A stretch of DNA of 64,000 nucleotides from Rufibacter hautae (GTDB lineage: Bacteria; Bacteroidota; Bacteroidia; Cytophagales; Hymenobacteraceae). Positions 28,288 to 36,339 of this stretch are shown here, one piece after another. Below the pieces are notes generated by a model that saw only the letters and a list, made by a program, of their open reading frames with translations, was not told the origin of the DNA and did no database searches. The first letter of the stretch is position 1. Every line of letters begins with the position of its first letter. A program made the position numbers and the translations under genes. The DNA is taken from positions 186,001 to 250,000 of the forward strand of contig NZ_VKKY01000001.1 in NCBI RefSeq assembly GCF_008271695.1. Reading direction: 5' to 3'.

Positions 28288-28325
28288 AAAAGCCCTGTGG
28301 GATCTACAAACCCACAGGGCTTTTT
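28288..28325 (+). terminator. Terminator of the M42 peptidase gene
   Basis: Stem AAAAGCCCTGTGGG with CCCACAGGGCTTTT, 9-nt loop, T-tract. It is flanked on both sides by repeat copies. Confidence 0.9.
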
Positions 28326-28364
28326 GTTTTAGTGCCGATTCTAGGAAAAGAGGCTAAAAACAGG
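28326..28364. repeat. Dispersed palindromic repeat, copy 12
   Basis: GTTTTAGTGCC, core GATTCTAGGAAAAGA, right arm GGCTAAAAACAGG. It starts at the end of the terminator T-tract. Confidence 0.65.
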
Positions 28365-28454
28365 TCCCTGATTTCCTTATCACCAAGGCAAATTTTGCCG
28401 CACCTGAAATCCAGTTTATTATCTATCTTCACGGGCATAATCTTTTGCCCCATC

Positions 28455-28985
28455 ATGCAAATACACACCCCCCGGCTTTTGCTGCGCGAATTCAAGCAGG
28501 ATGACTGGCATTTCACCAATCTGTACGAATCCAACGAGGAGGTCATGCGGTTCCAGACCAGCGAGGTGCGCTCCAGCCGTGAAAGCCAGGAGTACATCCA
28601 GCAGTGCCTGGAGGAGGCCAAAGAGGAACCCCGCACGCTGTTTGACCTGGCCATTGTGCTCCGTACCACCAATATGCTCATTGGCCGCGTGGGCATGAAG
28701 GTAGACTACGATGCCGAGGAAGCCGTGTTGTGGTACATCTTAAACCAGACCTACTGGAACAAAGGCTACACCACCGAGGCCGCCAGCGCGATGATACACT
28801 TCGGGTTTGACGACCTGCAACTTCACCGCATCTGGGCCGACTGTGACCCGCGTAACATTGGCTCTTACCGCATCATGGAAAAACTGGGCATGCGCCGCGA
28901 GGCCCATTTCCGGGAGAATATCTTCATTAAAGGCCACTGGTGCGATTCTTACGTCTATGCCCTGCTTGACCATGAGTGGCGCTAA
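28455..28985 (+). CDS. GNAT-family N-acetyltransferase (RimJ/RimL type)
   Basis: A 176-residue acetyltransferase. The ATG at 28455 gives the standard opening QIHTPRLLLREF; the upstream extension does not look like protein. Conserved features are NQTYWNKGYTTEAA (acetyl-CoA pyrophosphate loop region) and RIWADCDPRNIGSYRIMEKLGMRREAHFRE. The group acetylates ribosomal protein N-termini or small amines in the cytosol; target unknown. A repeat copy lies just after it. Confidence 0.9.
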   Translation: MQIHTPRLLLREFKQDDWHFTNLYESNEEVMRFQTSEVRSSRESQEYIQQCLEEAKEEPRTLFDLAIVLRTTNMLIGRVGMKVDYDAEEAVLWYILNQTYWNKGYTTEAASAMIHFGFDDLQLHRIWADCDPRNIGSYRIMEKLGMRREAHFRENIFIKGHWCDSYVYALLDHEWR

Positions 28986-29032
28986 AGGCTCAGGAACTAA
29001 AAGACACGCAGCAGAATGAACTCCTGATTTAT

Positions 29033-29062
29033 GGCTACTTTTTAAAAACAAGGCTAAAACCG
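29033..29062. repeat. Dispersed palindromic repeat, copy 13 (right half)
   Basis: GGCTACTTTTTAAAAACA followed by AGGCTAAAACCG. Confidence 0.55.
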
Positions 29063-29184
29063 ATGTCTCTTTCTACAACAGGTAAATGTTTCACTAAAGA
29101 CCTCATCAAAACAGCAAAGGCCATAGTTTACCAATTCCTTTTCCTTTCACCTTTACCCCAAATCCCTTGCTTTTCACCGACCAG

Positions 29185-29955
29185 ATGAACCACCGCCTCC
29201 AGTTGCCGCAGCCGCCCCGCCGGATTGTGTCTTTGGTGCCTTCCCAAACCGAGTTGCTGTTTCATCTGGGTTTGGGAGACCGCGTGGTAGGTGTCACCAA
29301 ATTCTGCATCCACCCCCAAGAGCAGGTAAAGCAGAAAAAGAAAATCGGAGGTACCAAGAACTTCCATTTTGAAGCCATTGACCAACTGGAACCAGACCTG
29401 ATCATCGGAAACAAAGAGGAAAACTACCAGGAAGGGATTAAACGGCTGCAGGAGAAATACCCGGTTTGGATGAGTGATATCTACACCTTGGAAGATGCTT
29501 TTGAGATGATGGCGGGCATTGGGCAGGTGACCGACACAGCGGCTCAGGCAACCGAACTGGTGCAGCAATTAAGGCAGCAGTTTGCGTCTCTGATGCCAGC
29601 AGTCCCACCCGTGCCTACGGCCTATTTCATCTGGCGGAACCCGTACATGGGCATCGGGAACCAGAACTTTATTGACCACCTATTGGCGCGATGCGGATTT
29701 GAGAACGTGCTGGGGCATTTGGCCAGGTACCCAGAAGTGACTCCGGCACAACTGCAGGAGGCGAACCCCAAACTGATACTGCTTTCCTCTGAGCCCTATC
29801 CCTTCAAAGAAAAGCACATCGTCGAATTCAAAGCCATTTGCCCCGATGCCCACGTGATGGTGGTGGACGGCGAATTATTCAGTTGGTACGGAAGTCGGCT
29901 CTTGCACTCTGTTCCTTACCTGCAGGGTTTGATAGAGGAAGTTTCCTCCTCCTAA
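29185..29955 (+). CDS. Helical-backbone metal/cobalamin receptor-like protein (BtuF/TroA fold) without signal peptide
   Basis: A 256-residue protein of the periplasmic binding fold III type: PPRRIVSLVPSQTELLFHLG and the long helix LEDAFEMMAGIGQVT are typical of BtuF-like cobalamin or iron-complex binding proteins. It starts directly with the domain, with no signal peptide or lipobox either from ATG 29185 or from the TTG at 29167, so as read it is cytosolic. No ABC permease or ATPase is nearby. It may be a stand-alone binding protein; a real partner or ligand cannot be seen. Confidence 0.8.
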   Translation: MNHRLQLPQPPRRIVSLVPSQTELLFHLGLGDRVVGVTKFCIHPQEQVKQKKKIGGTKNFHFEAIDQLEPDLIIGNKEENYQEGIKRLQEKYPVWMSDIYTLEDAFEMMAGIGQVTDTAAQATELVQQLRQQFASLMPAVPPVPTAYFIWRNPYMGIGNQNFIDHLLARCGFENVLGHLARYPEVTPAQLQEANPKLILLSSEPYPFKEKHIVEFKAICPDAHVMVVDGELFSWYGSRLLHSVPYLQGLIEEVSSS

Positions 29956-29993
29956 GGCCTCCAGAATCATCTGCTTTATCAAAAACCAGGCAT

Positions 29994-30027
29994 AAAAAAA
30001 GCCCTTTGCATGTTGCAAAGGGCTTTT
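29994..30027. terminator. Convergent terminator between receptor-like gene and DUF4142 gene
   Basis: Stem AAAAGCCCTTTGCA with TGCAAAGGGCTTTT and a 3-nt loop. A-tract and T-tract on the two sides make it usable in both directions. Confidence 0.88.
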
Positions 30028-30048
30028 CCTTACTAGACAAATTCTTAC

Positions 30049-30606
30049 TTAGGGTTTAGTGGATTTATCAACCTGGGCCACAGCGTTTTTCAGTTCCTGG
30101 GCCTCAGCCAAGTGCTCTTTCAAGACCGGTAAGATCTGGTCAATGAACTGCTGCACATCTGGGTCATTTACTTCTTTGTCGGCTTTCTCATAGAAGGCAA
30201 TAGCCTCTTCATGGGCTTCTACCTCCAGATTCGCGAAGGTCTGGTCAAACTCTTCACCTTTTTTGGTTTCCAGGCTATCTACCAGCGCCTTTTTTTCGCT
30301 ACCCATTTGGGCCGGCAATTCTATGGCTTTCTTTTTGGCTATTTCGGCCAGCACAGGAGTTGTCCGGGAGTGCACGTGGTAAATCTTCTGGCCCAAGGCA
30401 CCTACTTCTCCTTTTTTGCTTTGGTCTTCTGCCATCATCCCGGCCATCAACTGAAAGTTATCAGTAGTGGCGGCCTGCTTGAGGAACTGTTCTACTTTTT
30501 TATGGTCTGCGGCGGAGGCTTCTTTATCTACTTTATTGCAAGAAACCAATGTCATACTGCCCATAGAGAACAATGAAGCAAGCATCCAAACATTGAGATT
30601 TTTCAT
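30049..30606 (-). CDS. DUF4142 lipoprotein
   Basis: A 185-residue protein with lipobox TLVSC (Cys about 23), so probably a lipoprotein. The rest is helical, with the DUF4142 pattern: AAxTDNFQLMAG near the start, a central coil with ALVDSL, and a C-terminal AHEEAIAFYEKA segment with His and Glu. DUF4142 proteins have a ferritin-like four-helix fold and unknown function. Alone on the minus strand between two terminators. Stop is close to the hairpin at 29994-30027. Confidence 0.85.
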   Translation of the reverse strand: MKNLNVWMLASLFSMGSMTLVSCNKVDKEASAADHKKVEQFLKQAATTDNFQLMAGMMAEDQSKKGEVGALGQKIYHVHSRTTPVLAEIAKKKAIELPAQMGSEKKALVDSLETKKGEEFDQTFANLEVEAHEEAIAFYEKADKEVNDPDVQQFIDQILPVLKEHLAEAQELKNAVAQVDKSTKP

Positions 30607-30804
30607 ATTCGTATTTTTTAGTACTTCTACCTGTTGTCCTCTTTAAACGCACCCCAATGGCGTATGTTGTAAAAGTTCATAACCAACTATCAAATTTCAT
30701 CTATATTACAGATAGTTCATTCAAAAAATACAACTAAACACCTGCTAATCTTTTACATTTTATTTATAATTTAAGCTATATTACAAAGATTCTTTCCTGT
30801 ATAA

Positions 30805-30840
30805 CGTTTTTGAGGAGATTTACTAAAACCAGCCCCAAAA
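30805..30840. repeat. Dispersed palindromic repeat, copy 14 (degenerate)
   Basis: CGTTTTTGAGGAGATTTAC followed by TAAAACCAGCCCCAAAA. Confidence 0.45.
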
Positions 30841-30898
30841 TAGATGCAGTAGCCTGATACACTACTTTTTAACAGCTTCATTTACCCTAGAAAGCAGG

Positions 30899-30934
30899 CA
30901 AAAAAGAAGCCTTCTGCTTAAGGCAAAAGGCTTC
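30899..30934 (-). terminator. Terminator of the DAHP synthase-aroB-aroA operon
   Basis: GAAGCCTT pairs with AAGGCTTC (30906-30913 and 30927-30934) with an inner GCCTT/AAGGC alternative. On the minus strand a six-T tract follows. Confidence 0.75.
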
Positions 30935-30954
30935 CTTCCGTACTCTTCAACTAT

Positions 30955-32196
30955 TTATTGAGCTTCTTCCACGGTAAAGCCGGCTTTTTGCAGCTCCTCC
31001 CAGTACCTTGGGTAGGATTTGCGTACCACGCGCGGCTCTTCTATGACCAGCGGCCCCTTCAAGGCCAGCGGCGCGAAGGCCATGGCCATGCGGTGGTCTT
31101 CGTAGGTATGAATGGTAGCTTCGGTTTGGGGTCTGTTTATCAGAAACACCTTGAAAACGTCTGGGGCAATCTCGCGCAGCTCTGCTCCCAGTTTCACCAA
31201 CTCAAACTGCAAGGCCGCAATTCGGTCGGTTTCCTTTATTCTAAGGCTTTCCAGGCCGGTCATCTCCACTTCCACCCCCAATCCAGCAGCCAGAGCGGCC
31301 ACGGTTTGGGCCAGGTCCGGGCAGGCGAAGAAATCAATCTGGGTCAATGGTTCCTGCACAGCCTGTTTCGTCAATTGAACGCCCTCCTGGGTGAAAGCGG
31401 TCTGCACACCGAAAGGCGCCATCAAAGACGGCAACACACTGTCGCCTTGCAGAGAATCGGCGCGGAGCGCGGGCAGGAAAAGATCGGCCTCCTGGGCCAA
31501 CGCCGCCATGCTGTACCAGTAACTGGCTGCGCTCCAGTCAGACTCTACGGTGTACTCTTTGGCTTGGTATTCTTGTTTGCCTACGGATATTCGCTGGTCT
31601 TCAAAGGTGGCCTGCACGCCAAAATGTGCCATCTGCGCCAAAGTCATTCTAATGTAAGGCTCCGAGCTTATTTTCCCCTCCAGGGTCAGTTCCAGGCCCT
31701 GGGGTAACAGCGGCGCGATCATGAGCAGCGCCGAGATGTACTGGCTGCTGATGTCTGAGCGGATAGACAACTGATTAGTGCCGGAAAACTCAAACCCGTT
31801 CATCTGCAGCGGCGGATAGCCTTCCTCGCCCAGATACTCTATCTGGGCCCCCAACTGCCGAAGCGCGTCTACCAGCACGCCAATAGGCCGCTGGCACATG
31901 CGCGGAGTGCCGGTCAAGGTTAGCTTCTGGCCGGTAGCGGCGTAATAGGCCGTCAGGAAACGCATGACGGTTCCGGCATCCTCGGCGCTCACCTCCGCAC
32001 CGGCGGGCGTGGAGAGCAGGCGGTTCAGGAGCTGGGTATCATTCGCGTCAGACAGGTTATGGATGGAAAAATCTTTCCCGGACAAAGCCCGGATGATGAG
32101 GGCGCGGTTGGCCTCGCTTTTGGAGGCCGGCAAGGTCACGCGTCCGCGCAACACGCCCGTGGGGTGCGATACGCGCACGGCAGCAGCTGAAATCAT
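30955..32196 (-). CDS. aroA: 3-phosphoshikimate 1-carboxyvinyltransferase (EPSP synthase)
   Basis: A 413-residue EPSP synthase, which joins shikimate-3-phosphate and phosphoenolpyruvate in the shikimate pathway. Family landmarks: LPASKSEANRALIIRAL at the N-terminus (PEP/S3P binding Lys-Ser), EDAGTVMRFLTA, GTPRMCQRPIGVLVDAL, SSQYISALLM, and SLRIKETDRIAALQFEL plus TYEDHRMAMAFAPLAL near the C-terminus. Two-domain length is normal. Its start overlaps the aroB stop by 4 bp (ATGA), so the two are translationally coupled. It is last in the operon. Confidence 0.95.
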   Translation of the reverse strand: MISAAAVRVSHPTGVLRGRVTLPASKSEANRALIIRALSGKDFSIHNLSDANDTQLLNRLLSTPAGAEVSAEDAGTVMRFLTAYYAATGQKLTLTGTPRMCQRPIGVLVDALRQLGAQIEYLGEEGYPPLQMNGFEFSGTNQLSIRSDISSQYISALLMIAPLLPQGLELTLEGKISSEPYIRMTLAQMAHFGVQATFEDQRISVGKQEYQAKEYTVESDWSAASYWYSMAALAQEADLFLPALRADSLQGDSVLPSLMAPFGVQTAFTQEGVQLTKQAVQEPLTQIDFFACPDLAQTVAALAAGLGVEVEMTGLESLRIKETDRIAALQFELVKLGAELREIAPDVFKVFLINRPQTEATIHTYEDHRMAMAFAPLALKGPLVIEEPRVVRKSYPRYWEELQKAGFTVEEAQ

Positions 32197-33233
32197 AGTA
32201 ATTGGTAATAGCGCAAGGCACTCTGTACCTCTGGTAGTGTAATAGGTTTATCATAGACGGCCTCCCCTATCTTCTGCAGCAAGGTGCAGTTGATGGTGGC
32301 GCCGTCGTTCTTTTTATCGTGCAGGCAAAGGTGGCTGATGGCCTGAACATCGGCTTGCGGAATGGACACCTTTTCATAAATAGACATGATAAACGTCTCC
32401 ATCTGCTCCAGTTCCTCCTTCGGCAAGAGCCCTTTCTGGGTAGAGAGCCAGGCTTCGCACAACATGCCTACGGCGATGGCCTCCCCGTGTAGCAGCGTCT
32501 GGCCGGGCTTCTCCAGGTAAAAACTCTCCACGGCATGGCCGATGGTGTGCCCGAAGTTAAGGATCTTGCGCAGGCCGTTCTCCAGCGGATCGGCGGTGAC
32601 CACGCGTGACTTGATGTCAATGGAGTGTTTGATCAGATCAGTCCAGTCCTCGGTGAACAGGCCAATGTAGCGCTGCTCGTAGAACTTATCGGCGTCCATG
32701 ATGAGCCAGTGCTTGATGATCTCGGCGTAGCCCGATTTCATCTGCCGCATGTCCAGGGTCTGCAGGAAAACCGGGTTCACGAGCACCGCCAGCGGCTCCT
32801 GGAATACCCCAATGTGGTTTTTGAAACCCATAAAGTCAATGCCGGTCTTGCCGCCCACGCTGGCGTCTACCTGCGACAGGAGCGTGGTAGGCACGTTCAC
32901 GAACCTAATGCCGCGCTTGTACAGGCTGGCGCAGAAGCCGCCCAAATCAGTAAGCACGCCGCCACCCAGGTTCACGAGCAAACTCCAGCGGTCCAGGTTC
33001 TGGTCGGTGAGTTCGCGCCACACGTGCTCGCAGGTGGCCAGGTTCTTGTGCTCCTCGCCGCTATGGATCTGAACCACGTGATGGTTTTCCGGCAGAAAGG
33101 ACTTCAGGAGCGGATAGCAGTGCCGATGGGTGTTCTCGTCTACCAGCACCACCGTCTTCTTGAAAGCCCGGTTCTGCAACAACTCTTTGAGTTGCCCCAT
33201 GGCCTCAGGGCCTATGAAAATCTCTTCGGTCAA
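32193..33233 (-). CDS. aroB: 3-dehydroquinate synthase
   Basis: A 346-residue protein with the DHQ synthase features: NLGGGVLTDLGGFCASLYKRGI, PTTLLSQVDASVGGKTGID (catalytic and NAD/zinc region) and ILNFGHTIGHAVES (zinc histidines). It converts DAHP to 3-dehydroquinate with NAD and a divalent metal in the cytosol. It overlaps aroA by 4 bp. The 157-bp gap to the upstream DAHP synthase gene holds a full copy of the dispersed repeat. Confidence 0.95.
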   Translation of the reverse strand: MTEEIFIGPEAMGQLKELLQNRAFKKTVVLVDENTHRHCYPLLKSFLPENHHVVQIHSGEEHKNLATCEHVWRELTDQNLDRWSLLVNLGGGVLTDLGGFCASLYKRGIRFVNVPTTLLSQVDASVGGKTGIDFMGFKNHIGVFQEPLAVLVNPVFLQTLDMRQMKSGYAEIIKHWLIMDADKFYEQRYIGLFTEDWTDLIKHSIDIKSRVVTADPLENGLRKILNFGHTIGHAVESFYLEKPGQTLLHGEAIAVGMLCEAWLSTQKGLLPKEELEQMETFIMSIYEKVSIPQADVQAISHLCLHDKKNDGATINCTLLQKIGEAVYDKPITLPEVQSALRYYQLL

Positions 33234-33250
33234 TGTAGTTCTGTTTAATG

Positions 33251-33290
33251 TGTTTAGCAGCAGTTTTCCTAAAAATGGCTGCTAAACCGG
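33251..33290. repeat. Dispersed palindromic repeat, copy 15 (full palindrome)
   Basis: Arms TGTTTAGCAGC and GGCTGCTAAACCGG around core AGTTTTCCTAAAAAT; at least 10 bp pair perfectly. It lies inside the aromatic operon, between the DAHP synthase gene and aroB, with no T-tract. Confidence 0.75.
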
Positions 33291-33390
33291 ATAGTCCCCT
33301 AAAAAAGGGAATGTCTGGGGAGAATCAAAGGAAAACCTTACAAATGCCATTCTCTGGGTTGCAAGGTAGTGCCTGCCAGGTGAAACGTCC

Positions 33391-34485
33391 CTAAGAAGCC
33401 GGGAAATTCTTCTCCACAATCTCGGTCTGCACCCTGATGGACTCCAGATGGATGAGTTCATACAGCTCAGCGGCGAAGGTCGGGTTGATCTCCATCTGGC
33501 GGGCCCACTCTTTCCGGGTCTCGAAGATGCTTTGCCAGCGCTCCGGCTGCAGCACGGCAATGTTGTTCTCTCGCTTGTCCTCCCCTATTTTCTCCACCAG
33601 CCGCATGCGGCGGGCCAGGGCCTCAATGATCTCACGGTCGGCGCGGTCAATCTTCTGGCGCAATTCCTCGGTACGGCTGATGAAAGCGGCATCAGGCAAG
33701 CTACGCACCTGCAGTTTAGCCAGGATATCTCCCAAAGCCTCGGGGGTGATCTGCTGGTCAGCGTCTGAGAGGGCTTCCGTGGGGTTAAGGTGCGTCTCAA
33801 TCATGACCCCGTCAAAGTTCAGGTCCAGCCCGGCCTGGGAGATGGGCAGAATCAGATCGGGCTTGCCCCCAATATGGCTGGGGTCTACTACCACCGGCAA
33901 ATCTGGGTACAGGCCTTTCAGTTGGATGGGAATTTGCCAGAGCGGCACATTGCGGTATTGGCTCACCTCATAGGAGGAAAAACCGCGGTGAATGGCGGCT
34001 ACATCCTGAAGACCCGCCCCCCAGAGCCGCTCCACCGCACCGGCCCAAAGGCTGAGATCGGGGCTCACGGGGTTCTTGACCATTACCGGTAAGTGGGTTC
34101 CGCGCAGGGCCTCGGCGAGTTCCTGCACCGCAAACGGGTTCACGGTGGTGCGGGCGCCTATCCAGAGCACGTCTATGTTGTGTTTGAGGGCGGTTTCAAT
34201 GTGGTGGGGCCGGGCTACCTCGGTGGCCACGGGCATGCCGTACTCCTGCCGCACCTCCTGCAGCCACTTCATGCCCTCGGTGCCCACGCCCTCAAAGGTA
34301 CCCGGCTTGGAGCGGGGTTTCCAGACGCCGGCCCTGAAGATATCTACCTGCAGGTCTTTCAATTGACGGGCCGTCTCCATGACCTGTCCCCGGGTTTCGG
34401 CGCTGCACGGACCGGCGATTACCAAGGGTCGGCGGCGCAGCTTGCTCAGCTGGTGAAAATAATTGTTTTCTTTTTTCCGTTCCAT
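33391..34485 (-). CDS. Bifunctional DAHP synthase / chorismate mutase (type II)
   Basis: A 364-residue fusion. The N-terminal part (about 1-255) is a KDSA-like DAHP synthase with RPLVIAGPCSAE, FRAGVWKPRSKPGTFEGVG, WIGARTTVNPF and VVVDPSHIGGKPDL. The C-terminal part (about 270-360) is an AroQ chorismate mutase helix domain with RTEELRQKIDRADREIIEALARR and a late ERWQSI. It performs the first step of aromatic synthesis and converts chorismate to prephenate; in such fusions the mutase often mediates feedback control. ATG 34485 is preferred over GTG 34497. It leads the aroB-aroA operon. Confidence 0.93.
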   Translation of the reverse strand: MERKKENNYFHQLSKLRRRPLVIAGPCSAETRGQVMETARQLKDLQVDIFRAGVWKPRSKPGTFEGVGTEGMKWLQEVRQEYGMPVATEVARPHHIETALKHNIDVLWIGARTTVNPFAVQELAEALRGTHLPVMVKNPVSPDLSLWAGAVERLWGAGLQDVAAIHRGFSSYEVSQYRNVPLWQIPIQLKGLYPDLPVVVDPSHIGGKPDLILPISQAGLDLNFDGVMIETHLNPTEALSDADQQITPEALGDILAKLQVRSLPDAAFISRTEELRQKIDRADREIIEALARRMRLVEKIGEDKRENNIAVLQPERWQSIFETRKEWARQMEINPTFAAELYELIHLESIRVQTEIVEKNFPAS

Positions 34486-34520
34486 GGCCAAATGCACGCG
34501 TTACAGGGTAGCGGTTCAGA

Positions 34521-34560
34521 GGCGGTTTTCGCAAATCGCCTAAAAAACAACTAACAACCG
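34521..34560. repeat. Dispersed palindromic repeat, copy 16 (degenerate)
   Basis: GGCGGTTTTCGCAAATCGCC followed by TAAAAAACAACTAACAACCG. It lies in the divergent promoter region between the DAHP synthase and proline dehydrogenase genes. Confidence 0.45.
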
Positions 34561-34569
34561 TTTTTACGT

Positions 34570-34577
34570 TATCTTTG
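34570..34577 (+). promoter_or_regulatory. -7 box of the proline dehydrogenase gene
   Basis: TATCTTTG matches TAnnTTTG, 27 nt before the ATG at 34604. The -33 region is weak. Confidence 0.55.
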
Positions 34578-34603
34578 TACAGCTTAAATGTAGCACATAA
34601 TCT

Positions 34604-35788
34604 ATGACTCCTGCACTAAAAGTTTCTTTTGAAGATACCGCCATTGCGTTCGCTGATAAATCTGATGCAGAACTCTATAAAACCTACCTCCTGTTTGCGG
34701 CCATGAACAACAACTCCATGGTGAAAATGGGCGGAGGCCTCATGAAAAAGGCGCTGAGCTGGAACCTGCCGGTGAAGTTCCTCATCAAGAAAAGCATTTT
34801 TGAGCAGTTCTGCGGCGGCGAGACCATCCAAGAATGCAAACCCACCATTGAGAAGCTGGGCCGCTCCGGCATCGGCACCATTCTAGATTACTCGGTAGAG
34901 GGCGAGAGCAACGAGGCCAGCTTTGACCACACGGTGCAGGAAATCATCGCTACCATTGAGATGGCGGCCTCGTCTACCCACATTCCCTTCAGCGTTTTCA
35001 AGGTGACCGGCGTGGCAGATTCTACCCTGCTGGCCAAAGCCCAAACCGGCCAGGAACTCAACAACCACGAGAAAGCGGCCTTCGGGCGGGTGCGGAGCCG
35101 GGTGAAAGCCATCTGTCAGCGTGCGTTTGAGCGCGGCGTGCGCGTGTTCATTGACGCCGAGGAAAGCTGGATGCAGGAAACCATTGACCAACTCTGCTAC
35201 GAGATGATGGAACTCTACAACCAGGAGCGCCCCATCGTCTACAACACCTACCAACTCTACCGCCATGACCGCCTGGATGTGATCAAGCGCGACTATGAGC
35301 GGGCTAAGCGCGAGGGCTATTACCTGGGCGGCAAACTGGTACGTGGTGCTTACATGGAGAAAGAAGGACGCGTGGCCCAGCAGCAAGGCCTTACTAACCC
35401 CATCAACCCTACCAAACAAGCCACCGATGCGCTGTATGACGAGTCGCTGCGGTTCTGCCTGGAGCACATTGACCGCATTGCCATCTGCGCCGGCACCCAC
35501 AATGAGCAAAGCTGCTACCACCTTATGGAGATGATGGATGAGTTCAACCTGGAGCCCAATGACGAGCGCATCTATTTTGCGCAGTTGCTGGGCATGAGCG
35601 ATAACCTCTCCTACAACCTGGCGCACGCCGGGTACAACGTGGCCAAGTACGTACCCTACGGCCCCGTGGAGGCCGTAATGCCGTACCTGCTGCGCCGCGC
35701 AGACGAAAACACCGCCATTGCCGGCCAAAGCAGCCGCGAGTTCTCTTTGGTGAAGAAAGAACTGGAACGCCGCAAGCGCAGAGCCTAA
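34604..35788 (+). CDS. Proline dehydrogenase
   Basis: A 394-residue single-function proline dehydrogenase. It has the FAD-dependent (beta-alpha)8 barrel of the PutA family with VFIDAEESWMQ, GGKLVRGAYMEKE (substrate/flavin region), AICAGTHNEQSCYHL and a C-terminal YVPYGPVEAVMPYLLRRADEN. It oxidises proline to pyrroline-5-carboxylate and feeds electrons to quinone. It is not fused to the P5C dehydrogenase, which is not in the window. A strong -7 box lies upstream and a huge terminator downstream. Confidence 0.93.
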   Translation: MTPALKVSFEDTAIAFADKSDAELYKTYLLFAAMNNNSMVKMGGGLMKKALSWNLPVKFLIKKSIFEQFCGGETIQECKPTIEKLGRSGIGTILDYSVEGESNEASFDHTVQEIIATIEMAASSTHIPFSVFKVTGVADSTLLAKAQTGQELNNHEKAAFGRVRSRVKAICQRAFERGVRVFIDAEESWMQETIDQLCYEMMELYNQERPIVYNTYQLYRHDRLDVIKRDYERAKREGYYLGGKLVRGAYMEKEGRVAQQQGLTNPINPTKQATDALYDESLRFCLEHIDRIAICAGTHNEQSCYHLMEMMDEFNLEPNDERIYFAQLLGMSDNLSYNLAHAGYNVAKYVPYGPVEAVMPYLLRRADENTAIAGQSSREFSLVKKELERRKRRA

Positions 35789-35793
35789 CCCAT

Positions 35794-35847
35794 AAAAAAA
35801 GCGTTTCGGGCCCGATTTCTATGAAATGGGCCCGAAACGCTTTTTTT
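35794..35847. terminator. Repeat-built giant terminator after proline dehydrogenase
   Basis: Perfect 20-bp arms (35794-35813 and 35828-35847) with a 14-nt loop GATTTCTATGAAAT. Arms contain GCGTTTCGGGCCC, matching the left arm of the dispersed repeat, and the loop matches its core. A7 and T7 tracts at the ends. Confidence 0.92.
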
Positions 35848-35866
35848 ATGCACTCACCTAAAAAGT

Positions 35867-35903
35867 AAAAGCGTCTCTTACGCAAACCGTATGAGACGCT
35901 TTT
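35867..35903. terminator. Second terminator, serving the small Thr-rich lipoprotein gene
   Basis: AAAAGCGTCTC pairs with GAGACGCTTTT; an inner ACG/CGT extends the stem. It is usable from both sides. Confidence 0.8.
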
Positions 35904-35944
35904 AACTTGTTCTAATCAGAAGGTGTGCCTACGCACACCACTAA

Positions 35945-36199
35945 TTACTGAGCAGTTGTTGCACCAGTAGTGGTAGCAGCAGTGTCAGTACCAGCAGTAG
36001 TACCAGTAGTTGTACCAGCGGCAGTAGTGTCAGTTGTAGTACCAGTAGTAGTTGCGTCAGTAGCACCTTCAGTGGCAGCAGCGTCAGTAGAAGTAGCTTC
36101 AGTACCAGTAGTACCTTCAGTTCCTTCAGCAGACTTAGACTCGCAAGAAGCGAAAACGAACATACCAGCAACTAGGGCAAGAGAAAATACCTTTTTCAT
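35945..36199 (-). CDS. Small Thr/Ala/Gly-rich lipoprotein
   Basis: An 84-residue protein with a signal and lipobox FASC (Cys about 19), then about 65 residues made almost only of T, A, G, S, E and D. It is a low-complexity, probably disordered surface tail, anchored by lipid. No family recognised. The opposite strand is also open (35970-36224), as expected for such repetitive codons, but only this strand carries a secretion signal. Terminator downstream, ECF sigma gene divergent. Confidence 0.7.
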   Translation of the reverse strand: MKKVFSLALVAGMFVFASCESKSAEGTEGTTGTEATSTDAAATEGATDATTTGTTTDTTAAGTTTGTTAGTDTAATTTGATTAQ

Positions 36200-36339
36200 C
36201 GTAATTTTTTTTAAAGGGTTTTAGCGTTAATTTCAACCTTAATACCACCACCCCCCGGGAGGTAACCCACCTTTTTCAAAAAAATTTTATTTTTTTTCTG
36301 TGGGTTACTAAATGACTGAAACTGTATTAATTGACAAGC

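Larger units (their letters stand above)
30607..30954. other. 348 bp AT-rich spacer
   Basis: Contains the likely promoter of the DUF4142 gene (no clear TAnnTTTG box), a degenerate repeat copy at 30805-30840 and the terminator of the aromatic operon. No gene seen. Confidence 0.55.

Noticed and set aside
35970-36224. 84-codon rightward Val/Ala/Ser-rich frame opposite the Thr-rich lipoprotein
   Set aside because: Arises from repetitive codons; the minus-strand frame has the lipobox signal and start.
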